Position numbers and translations under genes: made by a program. From positions 1-7,674 of the forward strand of contig JAFNYG010000040.1 of the NCBI GenBank assembly GCA_017383325.1: a stretch of DNA of 7,674 nt. The letters run 5' to 3'. This document shows, piece by piece, positions 1 to 5,112 of this stretch. This DNA comes from Alphaproteobacteria bacterium. Lineage in GTDB: Bacteria; Pseudomonadota; Alphaproteobacteria; Rs-D84. The notes under the pieces are model-generated. The model was not told the origin of the DNA. It ran no database searches and was given only the letters and a program-made list of their open reading frames with translations. Positions within the stretch are counted from its first letter, which is position 1; each line of letters opens with the position of its first letter.

Positions 1-60
1 TACCCATGAGAGATATTATCGGTTCCTTTGATCCAATTCCTTAGCCCAATACCACACTCT

Positions 61-390
61 CTACTCTACATCTACAATATCGGCGCCATATATGTCCGCA
101 ATGTCGTCAAATGGGATTTTGGTTTTGACTATGGTGATGTATCGGTATTCGGGGTCTATGCGGGTGACCAGGCCTGTTATAGTGTCATAGGCATCGGTCC
201 GGTAAAATCGCACCGTTATCATCATGCCTTTTTTAACCAGCGCAAGTTTCCGTGATAGTCGTTCGGCGGCATCGCCAATCAACTCCCGACGTGGCTCAAC
301 CACCCGATTTTTAGCCAGCACCATCGCATAGTATCCACGCAGGGCTGCGAACGGCATAAACTGTTTTGCACGTGCGGTATTATCAGCCAT
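61..390 (-). CDS. YolD-like protein, partner of the Y-family polymerase
   Basis: A 109-residue protein of the YolD-like type, which in Firmicutes is typically encoded beside UvrX/YqjW-class Y-family polymerases; its biochemical role is not settled. The N-terminus carries the family signature RAKQFMPFAALRGY (residues 7-20). The C-terminal half (about 57-105) is a run of short beta strands, as expected for the small beta-barrel of this family. The ATG at 390 is preferred: a GGGGG ribosome-binding site lies at 395-399, and ATGGCTGA makes an 8-bp overlap with the polymerase stop, which implies translational coupling. A TTG at 402 would add four residues but lies upstream of that binding site. No separate promoter is seen, so it should be co-transcribed with the polymerase. 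The family call is from motif recognition and from context. Confidence 0.85.
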   Translation of the reverse strand: MADNTARAKQFMPFAALRGYYAMVLAKNRVVEPRRELIGDAAERLSRKLALVKKGMMITVRFYRTDAYDTITGLVTRIDPEYRYITIVKTKIPFDDIADIYGADIVDVE

Positions 391-1645
391 TGTGTCCCCC
401 AACCAAAGTATTACGTTTGCGACCGGTGGACTTCTCGTGATAATTTATGCCACGCAGGACGGCATTCTTGCCAAACTTGCCCTTGATATCCAGCAATGCG
501 TGTTGCAGTTTGTTTTCGCGTTCGTCCGCCGTTGTATCCGCAAATAAATCTAGTTGCAGATGCGCCGTATCCGCATCGACCAGATTCCCCAGTCCAACCG
601 TCAATTTATGTATCGACGTGCGTTTGTCGGTCGTTTCCTGATACAGTCGCACAAAGTCCGCCACCAATGATTTATAGGACGATGTGTGCGCTGGCAATTT
701 ACGACTGCCCCCGGTTGGGCGACGAACATCACGTGAATACCCCACCGACAGTGATATTTCAGCCGCCACCAGATTCTTTTCCACCAATTCCAAGACCAGG
801 TTATCCACCATTTCCTGCATCACAATCTGTGCATCGTCAAAGTTATAGTCTTCGAACAGAATCTGGCCGTTGGACAGGGAATGGGATTCCGCCTGATAGT
901 TATGAATATCCGCGATCGTACATGGCTCGATGCCGTTCGCATGGTCAATCAGGTATTCCGCATTTGTGCCGAATTCACGATACAGCGTTTCGGCCGGCAT
1001 TTGCGTCACCCCATACAGGTCATAAACACCGTATTTTTCCAGTCGCCTTGCAATGCCCGCCCCAATGTTCCAAATGTCCGTTATTGGGCGATGATGCCAC
1101 AGGTGTTCACGAAACGATTCCGCATCCAGGTATCCGATATGGTCGGGGACTTTCTTGGCCGTGATGTCCAGCGCAACCTTGGCCAGGAACAGGTTCGTAC
1201 CAATGCCGGCGGTGGCACATATGCCCGTCTCGGCCCGCACCGCATCCATCAGTATTATCGCCATTTCTTTGGGCGACCGCTTATACATTTTCAGGTACGG
1301 CGTGATGTCGATAAAGCATTCGTCAATGGAATAGATATGGATATCTTCGGGCGAAACATAGCGCAGATAAATCCCGTAAATCTGGGCGGATACTTCCATA
1401 TACTTTTTCATACGGGGCATGGCAATGATGTATTCGACCCCACGCGGGATTTCAAAGACCCGGCATCGGTTGCGTATCCCCAGCGCCTTCATCGCCGGCG
1501 TTATCGCCAGACAGACCGAACCCCGCCCCCGTGACGGGTCCGCCACGACCAGGTTTGTTGTAAATGGGTCCAGCCCACGGTCAACCGCTTCGACCGAGGC
1601 AAAAAAACTCTTTAAATCAATGCAAAGATAAAACCTTTCCGCCAT
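383..1645 (-). CDS. Y-family DNA polymerase (UmuC/UvrX-like translesion polymerase)
   Basis: A 420-residue error-prone polymerase expected to copy past DNA lesions. The catalytic acidic residues are visible: D10 in CIDLKSFFASVE, and D108-E109 in YSIDECFID. F15 sits at the steric-gate position that excludes ribonucleotides. A helix-hairpin-helix thumb element lies at about 189-210, and the little-finger domain at about 250-355. Residues 364-368 read QLDLF, an exact match to the consensus beta-clamp binding motif. The C-terminus ends GGHNG, like the GGHxx tail of gut clostridial homologues as I remember them; the insert of roughly 30 residues those homologues carry after the RVFEI region is absent here. 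The start is ATG at 1645. No spaced Shine-Dalgarno is present, only GGA one base from the ATG. It forms an operon with the YolD-like gene. Function is well supported; SOS control is not shown. Confidence 0.95.
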   Translation of the reverse strand: MAERFYLCIDLKSFFASVEAVDRGLDPFTTNLVVADPSRGRGSVCLAITPAMKALGIRNRCRVFEIPRGVEYIIAMPRMKKYMEVSAQIYGIYLRYVSPEDIHIYSIDECFIDITPYLKMYKRSPKEMAIILMDAVRAETGICATAGIGTNLFLAKVALDITAKKVPDHIGYLDAESFREHLWHHRPITDIWNIGAGIARRLEKYGVYDLYGVTQMPAETLYREFGTNAEYLIDHANGIEPCTIADIHNYQAESHSLSNGQILFEDYNFDDAQIVMQEMVDNLVLELVEKNLVAAEISLSVGYSRDVRRPTGGSRKLPAHTSSYKSLVADFVRLYQETTDKRTSIHKLTVGLGNLVDADTAHLQLDLFADTTADERENKLQHALLDIKGKFGKNAVLRGINYHEKSTGRKRNTLVGGHNG

Positions 1646-1655
1646 TCCAGGAACC

Positions 1656-1683
1656 AGTATAAACCGAATTCACAGGATGTCAA
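1656..1683 (-). promoter_or_regulatory. Sigma70-type promoter of the polymerase operon
   Basis: Read on the minus strand, TTGACA (1683-1678), a 16-bp spacer and TATACT (1661-1656) form a near-consensus promoter. The expected transcription start is near 1649, only about four bases before the polymerase ATG, so the mRNA would be leaderless or nearly so. The -10 lies inside GGTT-N7-GTTC, a 6-of-8 match to the alphaproteobacterial LexA box GTTC-N7-GTTC; this is too weak to call an operator. Confidence 0.7.
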
Positions 1684-1697
1684 AAAGGATTGTATGC

Positions 1698-1727
1698 TTG
1701 ACTCTACATATTCGCCCGATATATAAT
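1698..1727 (+). promoter_or_regulatory. Sigma70-type promoter of the 135-residue protein gene
   Basis: TTGACT (1698-1703), an 18-bp spacer and a perfect TATAAT (1722-1727). The start of transcription should fall near 1734, giving a leader of about 34 bases that holds the GTGAGG ribosome-binding site. It lies back to back with the polymerase promoter, 14 bp apart. Confidence 0.7.
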
Positions 1728-1767
1728 ACCACGTACACCAAGTAATAAAATTCTACGTGAGGTATAA

Positions 1768-2175
1768 ATGCTAAAACGAACTGGAGAATATCGCGAAAGG
1801 CTTAAAACAGGTGGCGAACTGGTTGTTACCGCTACAGAATGGAAAATAGCTTATTATTTTTCTGGCCCAGATTTGCGATACAGTGGCACATTTTTCAACA
1901 TATCATCTCACGACATAGATAAGTATATCGATGCTTGGAAGCAAAACTTTGATAAATATTTGACATTAAAAAACTCTGAACTTGCTAATAATGTTTTAAC
2001 TATGAATGGTGTAGCGGGCATGTCCATATGGATTGGGGGAATTGCCGAAGGAGTTTGTTTGAGGTCATATCATATGCCAATAGCATCCCTGGAGAAACTA
2101 CAAGCAGTTATATCTGATTACAATTATGCCAAAGGCAGAGCCGTGACAGTCATGAGTATGCTAGGAAATCTTTAG
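1768..2175 (+). CDS. Hypothetical protein, 135 residues, no family recognised
   Basis: A complete small gene with its own consensus-like promoter and a GTGAGG ribosome-binding site at 1757-1762, so it is very likely real. I do not recognise the family. The protein looks cytosolic, with no signal peptide or membrane segment. It seems to be a mixed alpha/beta fold: a beta-rich N-terminal part (about 15-45, with the aromatic stretch WKIAYYF), a helical segment around 50-75 (DIDKYIDAWKQNFDKYL), then a glycine-rich strand region (NGVAGMSIWIGGIAEG, 79-94) and a C-terminal helix (106-125). There is one cysteine (C97). It overlaps the following MutT-type gene by 15 bp, tail to tail. No function can be assigned. 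Confidence 0.8.
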   Translation: MLKRTGEYRERLKTGGELVVTATEWKIAYYFSGPDLRYSGTFFNISSHDIDKYIDAWKQNFDKYLTLKNSELANNVLTMNGVAGMSIWIGGIAEGVCLRSYHMPIASLEKLQAVISDYNYAKGRAVTVMSMLGNL

Positions 2176-2556
2176 TTCCACCATTCTGATAAAATCCGAC
2201 ACGATTAAATCCGCCGGCAGTTGTGGGTGGGATGACAGGTCTGGGACTGATACCCAGTGCATATCATCGTGGACGTGCAGTTGAATTTCACCGGTGTAGG
2301 ATTTGATTTCGTATGTGTGCAATTCGATAACCTTGCCTGAATCCGTTGTATGTTTTGCGATTGTAATAAGGTCGCCAATTTGTGCGTCTATGCCCAATTC
2401 TTCGGCCAGTTCACGATGCAGGCATGTTGGGCCGTCTTCGCAATCTTCAAACTTGCCACCGGGGTATTCCCATTCGCCCGCCAATGGTTGGTCCGCCGCA
2501 CGACGCATCAGCAGAACTTTATCCCCATTTCTAAAAATCGCAGCAGCTACTTTCAT
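2161..2556 (-). CDS. MutT-type NUDIX hydrolase (probable (d)NTP pyrophosphohydrolase)
   Basis: A 131-residue, single-domain NUDIX hydrolase. The box is perfect: G34, E40, then RELAEELGI with R48, E49, E52, E53, G55 and I56, which supplies the metal-binding glutamates. The EWEYPGGKFEDCE stretch just before the helix, the small size and the N-terminal KVLLMRR strand are typical of the MutT / 8-oxo-dGTP diphosphatase branch, so cleansing of oxidised nucleotides is the best guess. Substrate cannot be read from sequence, and other (d)NTPs are possible. The ATG at 2556 has no Shine-Dalgarno in front of it, and a possible -10 (TATCCT, 2570-2565) is so close that the mRNA may be leaderless. Its 3' end overlaps the plus-strand unknown gene by 15 bp. 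Confidence 0.93.
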   Translation of the reverse strand: MKVAAAIFRNGDKVLLMRRAADQPLAGEWEYPGGKFEDCEDGPTCLHRELAEELGIDAQIGDLITIAKHTTDSGKVIELHTYEIKSYTGEIQLHVHDDMHWVSVPDLSSHPQLPADLIVSDFIRMVELKIS

Positions 2557-2564
2557 TTCATATT

Positions 2565-2592
2565 AGGATAGCACAAAGATATTGTAATCAAA
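2565..2592 (-). promoter_or_regulatory. Weak candidate promoter of the MutT-type gene
   Basis: On the minus strand TTTGAT (2592-2587), a 16-bp spacer and TATCCT (2570-2565). Both boxes match consensus only partly. The expected transcription start is about 2558, practically at the ATG. The -35 overlaps the -35 of the divergent nuclease promoter, so the two would compete for polymerase. Confidence 0.3.
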
Positions 2593-2610
2593 GAACTTTT
2601 TGAATATAAT
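2582..2610 (+). promoter_or_regulatory. Sigma70-type promoter of the DpnI-like nuclease gene
   Basis: TTGTAA (2582-2587), an exact 17-bp spacer and a perfect TATAAT (2605-2610). Transcription should begin near 2617, about 29 bases before the ATG. The leader contains AGAGGA (2635-2640), a good ribosome-binding site. Confidence 0.65.
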
Positions 2611-2645
2611 CCCTATGTAATACAAGTAGAATTTAGAGGAAAAAG

Positions 2646-3092
2646 ATGTCTATCACACAAGACAACGGCAAAAAAGGCGAACAAGAAGTCGTTGATTTGG
2701 TATTGTGCCCAAATTGTAAAAAGCAATTGATGTTGTTGCCGCCGAATTATCCGTTGTGTGATATACAATGTACTGGCTGCCAATTCAGAGCACAGATTAA
2801 AACAGCAAACCATAAACCTTCATCTGTCATTCGTGGTGCAGGATGGGACATTATGGAAAAAGTGTTAAAAGCGGGCATACTGCCACCATTACTTATTTTG
2901 AATTTCAATTGGAAAGAAAATGGCAAACAGTTTCAGGAAATTAGATTTTATCCGTTTGTGCCAAAATCTCATTTAAAGAAATACACCTTGTCACCAGAAG
3001 CAAGAAGAGCAAATTACAGGATGTTTAATTACGTAAATATGGATAAATTACCCTATGTAACACTGTATCAAAAACAAACAGAAACAGATTAA
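2646..3092 (+). CDS. DpnI / Dam-replacing family nuclease, catalytic domain only
   Basis: A 148-residue protein resembling the N-terminal PD-(D/E)XK domain of DpnI, the endonuclease that cuts adenine-methylated GATC. Shared landmarks in order: a zinc site of CPNC (21-24) and CTGC (42-45); an aspartate in the core, D39; an SSVIRGAGWDIM segment (59-70) like the one after the DpnI active site; and LSPEARRANY (115-124), matching the DpnI LAPTARRAGW region. DpnI uses D53, E64 and K66; here the aligned residues are D39, Q50 and K52, so the motif is QxK instead of ExK. QxK is known in active relatives such as Mrr-like enzymes. The C-terminal winged-helix domain of DpnI (total about 254 residues) is absent. 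No methyltransferase gene lies nearby. Nuclease fold is well supported; methyl-dependent cutting is inference. Confidence 0.82.
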   Translation: MSITQDNGKKGEQEVVDLVLCPNCKKQLMLLPPNYPLCDIQCTGCQFRAQIKTANHKPSSVIRGAGWDIMEKVLKAGILPPLLILNFNWKENGKQFQEIRFYPFVPKSHLKKYTLSPEARRANYRMFNYVNMDKLPYVTLYQKQTETD

Positions 3093-3227
3093 CCTTTTAA
3101 TTTGCCTTGCCCCTTATGGTGCATTCGTGTAATCTTTTAGAAAAATCTCACAAAGTCTTGCAATAGCTGTAAATTCTGTTGGGTTTTCGTGCCGGTATGA
3201 ACAAGCCGCGCTGAGCCACATTTTACA

Positions 3228-3251
3228 CCGTCCTGTTAAAGGGCGGTTTTT
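3228..3251 (+). terminator. Rho-independent terminator
   Basis: A six-pair stem of CCGTCC (3228-3233) with GGGCGG (3241-3246), containing one G-U wobble, a seven-base loop and five T residues (3247-3251). On the plus strand it would end transcripts of the DpnI-like gene or of a separate small RNA. Confidence 0.7.
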
Positions 3252-3274
3252 CTTTGGATTTCTAAGGATTTTCA

Positions 3275-3328
3275 CAGTTCGATAATGTTGGTTGTAAAAC
3301 ATGCTATTTTTCGGGCTTTATCGAACTG
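3275..3328. repeat. Perfect 11-bp inverted repeat with 32-bp spacer
   Basis: CAGTTCGATAA (3275-3285) and TTATCGAACTG (3318-3328) are exact reverse complements. The spacer holds a smaller pair, TGTT (3286-3289) with AACA (3298-3301), that could extend the structure. No T-run follows on either strand, so it is not an ordinary terminator. It lies between the terminator and the NUDIX-PPase promoter, where an RNA hairpin or a looped operator is possible. Confidence 0.6.
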
Positions 3329-3404
3329 CATAATAAAAAAGGCTAGTAATCTAACCCTGTTTTGTATTTTGAGTATACTTCGCTTATTTGTGGTCGCATA
3401 TTTT

Positions 3405-3433
3405 TTGACATTATGTATTTTGCGTTTTATACT
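3405..3433 (+). promoter_or_regulatory. Strong sigma70-type promoter of the NUDIX-PPase operon
   Basis: A perfect TTGACA (3405-3410), an exact 17-bp spacer and TATACT (3428-3433, five of six). Transcription should start near 3440, leaving a leader of about 27 bases with an AAGGA ribosome-binding site (3456-3460). TATAC recurs at 3439-3443 and 3445-3449, directly around the start site, which could be chance or a regulator site. Confidence 0.75.
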
Positions 3434-3466
3434 GCAACTATACCTATACACCCATAAGGATTTGAA

Positions 3467-4312
3467 ATGCCTGAAAAAAACACCCTGTATGATAATTTAC
3501 GCAATCCAGTTTCAACAATTGAACGTGGACAACCAATCCCCAGCGGATTGAACAAGCTGTCTGTGCATGTATGGATTGTAAATGATGCCGGCGAATACCT
3601 GTTGCAACAGCGTATGGCGACAGCCAAGAAATTTCCAAATATGTGGGGCCAAACCGGTGGTGGCGCAATCGCAGGCGAATCCAGTTGGGATGCATGTGTG
3701 CGAGAAACGATGGAAGAGTTGGGGATTAAACCAGCGCCTGAAAAATCTATATTTGTTGGAACAATTAAACGCCCGATGGATTTCGTTGATGTATGGCTTG
3801 CGCACAGCAATGCTAACATTTCCGAACTAAAACCACAAGCAAGCGAAGTTCAAGCAGTTAAGTGGACAACCTTGGCTGACATTATACATATGCAAAACAC
3901 AGGTGAATTTATCCCATCTGTTATCCCAGGCTTTAACATGGTATTAAATTATCAAAAAATGACAAATCTGAAACCTGTTAATGCACGTGATTTCCTTGGC
4001 AAAATCGTCAATGTACAAATGGACAGACCATTAGGTAGCAAACATCCAAAGCATGGTTTTACATACGAAGTCAACTATGGATTTATTCCGAACACAGTAT
4101 CGGGCGATGGCGAGGAGTTAGATGCATATGTATTGGGGATCGATACACCATTGGTAAACTTTACCGGCAAATGCGTTGCGATTATTCATCGCACAAATGA
4201 CAACGATGATAAACTGATTGTTGTGCCAGACGGACAAAATCCAACAAACGAATACATTGATCAAAAAACCGCTTTCCAAGAACAGTGGTTCAAGCACACG
4301 ATTATAAGATAA
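3467..4312 (+). CDS. NUDIX hydrolase fused to a small inorganic-pyrophosphatase-like domain
   Basis: A 281-residue two-domain protein. Residues about 1-165 are a NUDIX domain of the YfcD / IPP-isomerase-like kind (HVWIVNDAGEYLLQQR, then WGQTGGGAIAGESS), with box residues G65, E71, R79, E80, E83, E84, G86 and I87. Residues about 173-281 match the small (about 110-residue) pyrophosphatase-like proteins common in Clostridia: MDRPLGSKHPKHG (185-197), YEVNYGF (200-206, compare YPCNYGY of E. coli pyrophosphatase), DGEELDA (214-220, compare DGDPVD) and DDKL (247-250). Compared with full family I pyrophosphatase the N-terminal strand residues are missing, and E216 replaces the second aspartate of the signature. 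Activity of this half is therefore plausible, not certain. It may hydrolyse diphosphate released by the NUDIX half. The start is ATG 3467, with AAGGA six bases before it. It is the first gene of a plus-strand operon. Confidence 0.9.
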   Translation: MPEKNTLYDNLRNPVSTIERGQPIPSGLNKLSVHVWIVNDAGEYLLQQRMATAKKFPNMWGQTGGGAIAGESSWDACVRETMEELGIKPAPEKSIFVGTIKRPMDFVDVWLAHSNANISELKPQASEVQAVKWTTLADIIHMQNTGEFIPSVIPGFNMVLNYQKMTNLKPVNARDFLGKIVNVQMDRPLGSKHPKHGFTYEVNYGFIPNTVSGDGEELDAYVLGIDTPLVNFTGKCVAIIHRTNDNDDKLIVVPDGQNPTNEYIDQKTAFQEQWFKHTIIR

Positions 4313-4330
4313 AATCAAGGGGGGATAGTC

Positions 4331-4747
4331 ATGCGAACACAAACAACAAGCAGATGTTTAATTGTTCAAGGTGATAGCATCGTTTTATGCAAGCACTTGG
4401 CTGACGGTTATTATTTCTTGCCTGGTGGTGGATTGGAAATTGGCGAAACATTGAATCAGTGCATTACACGTGAACTGAATGAAGAAATGGGCGTTGCAGA
4501 ATCTGACATCACTATTCATGATGGCATCTTATTGGCTATTGAAAATCAGGGCTATGATTCCAATGGAAATTTCCTGTACGGGATTGAGGTTGTTAAACGT
4601 GTGGACATCAATGCAGATGACATAATCAGCAAAGAGGATTTGATTGGCTTTGAAAAAGTGAAAATTTCTGATTTAAAGGACACAAAACTGGTGCCTGTTG
4701 CTATAAAAAATTGGGTTATTGAAATGCTAAATGACGAAGCACAGTAA
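4331..4747 (+). CDS. NUDIX hydrolase
   Basis: A 138-residue single-domain NUDIX protein. The box is complete: G33, E39, R47, E48, E51, E52, G54 and V55, preceded by FLPGGGLEIGE. The N-terminal SRCLIVQGDSIVLCKH strand and the overall length fit the large general NUDIX group whose members hydrolyse varied nucleoside diphosphate derivatives; the substrate cannot be predicted. It begins 18 bp after the NUDIX-PPase stop, and the spacer consists mainly of a very strong ribosome-binding site, AAGGGGGGAT (4317-4326), so the two are co-transcribed. The run of six G in that site is the longest G tract noticed in the plus-strand text and could in principle vary in length. It is not a recent duplicate of its neighbours, since the box sequences differ. 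Confidence 0.93.
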   Translation: MRTQTTSRCLIVQGDSIVLCKHLADGYYFLPGGGLEIGETLNQCITRELNEEMGVAESDITIHDGILLAIENQGYDSNGNFLYGIEVVKRVDINADDIISKEDLIGFEKVKISDLKDTKLVPVAIKNWVIEMLNDEAQ

Positions 4748-4803
4748 TAAATACATGGTATATGGCGTGAAATAATGAACCGTTGGACATTTGATAATGA
4801 GAA

Positions 4804-5112
4804 TTGTTTGAACTAGTGCGCATAGGTCGAAAACGTGGAACCTGTGGCCGGAATTCTGACGAAGAACCAATGGCAAAAATTGGTGATGTTCAGGAAATCT
4901 ATAACAGTCGTGGCGAAACAATACGAATTCAAATTACAGCCGTTCGAAAGTGTCGGTTTTGTGACATTGATGACGCATGGGCAAAAATAGAGGGCGAAGG
5001 CGACCTGTCCCTGGCATACTGGCGTACGGTACACATTGACTTTTTTAACAAATACTTTCCCGATTTTCAGGAAACTGATTGGCTGGAATTAAACGAGTTT
5101 GTGGTTATATAA
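4804..5112 (+). CDS. ASCH-domain protein (YhfF-like), 5' end disrupted
   Basis: A 102-residue open frame that matches most of a YhfF-type ASCH (PUA-like fold) protein. The GRKRGTCG segment (8-15) corresponds to the usual GKKTAT motif, KIGD (25-28) to the start of the barrel, and EGEGDLSLAYWRTVHIDFF (63-81) is the family signature. ASCH proteins bind or process modified nucleosides; the E. coli relative YqfB is an N4-acetylcytidine amidohydrolase. The frame opens with TTG at 4804 (GTG at 4816 is the alternative) with no good ribosome-binding site. An ATG at 4775 in another frame encodes MNRWTFDNENCLN, which looks like the missing family N-terminus, and then stops. A frame change plus a small deletion is likely. 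It ends in an 8-bp overlap with the convergent NUDIX-ASCH gene. It may be a pseudogene or a shortened working form. Confidence 0.7.
   Translation: MFELVRIGRKRGTCGRNSDEEPMAKIGDVQEIYNSRGETIRIQITAVRKCRFCDIDDAWAKIEGEGDLSLAYWRTVHIDFFNKYFPDFQETDWLELNEFVVI

Larger units (their letters stand above)
3093..3466. other. Non-coding stretch between the nuclease and the NUDIX-PPase gene
   Basis: This 374-bp stretch holds no convincing gene. It contains an intrinsic terminator (3228-3251), a perfect 11-bp inverted repeat (3275-3328), an AT-rich segment (about 3330-3430) and the promoter at 3405-3433. The terminator lies about 136 bp after the nuclease stop, so 3093-3251 is either a long 3' untranslated region or a small RNA. 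GTGTAA (3127-3132) could pair with TTACAC (3223-3228) just before the terminator stem. A 62-codon minus-strand reading frame (3302-3114) has no ribosome-binding site and is not called. Confidence 0.5.

Noticed and set aside
1..44. Possible tail of an upstream plus-strand gene ending RDIIGSFDPIP, stop at 42-44
   Set aside because: Only about 14 codons are visible and nothing identifies the frame as coding; positions 1-60 hold no other supportable feature.
28..255. Plus-strand 75-codon frame
   Set aside because: It overlaps the YolD-like gene on the opposite strand, has no binding site and no recognisable sequence.
496..1534. Long plus-strand reading frames (222 and 217 codons) opposite the polymerase gene
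   Set aside because: They lie wholly antisense to a clearly conserved polymerase, have no ribosome-binding site and encode low-complexity, proline- and arginine-rich peptides unlike any family.
1651..1665. LexA operator over the polymerase -10
   Set aside because: On the minus strand it reads GGTT-N7-GTTC, with two of eight conserved bases wrong for the alphaproteobacterial box, and no match to the GAAC-N4-GTTC or CTGT-N8-ACAG types. Kept only as a remark.
3114..3302. Minus-strand 62-codon frame
   Set aside because: No Shine-Dalgarno, and a plus-strand terminator lies inside it. The residues look somewhat protein-like, so it is mentioned in a finding but not annotated.
3427..3819. Minus-strand frames opposite the NUDIX-PPase gene
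   Set aside because: They cover its promoter and NUDIX domain and show no recognisable protein features.
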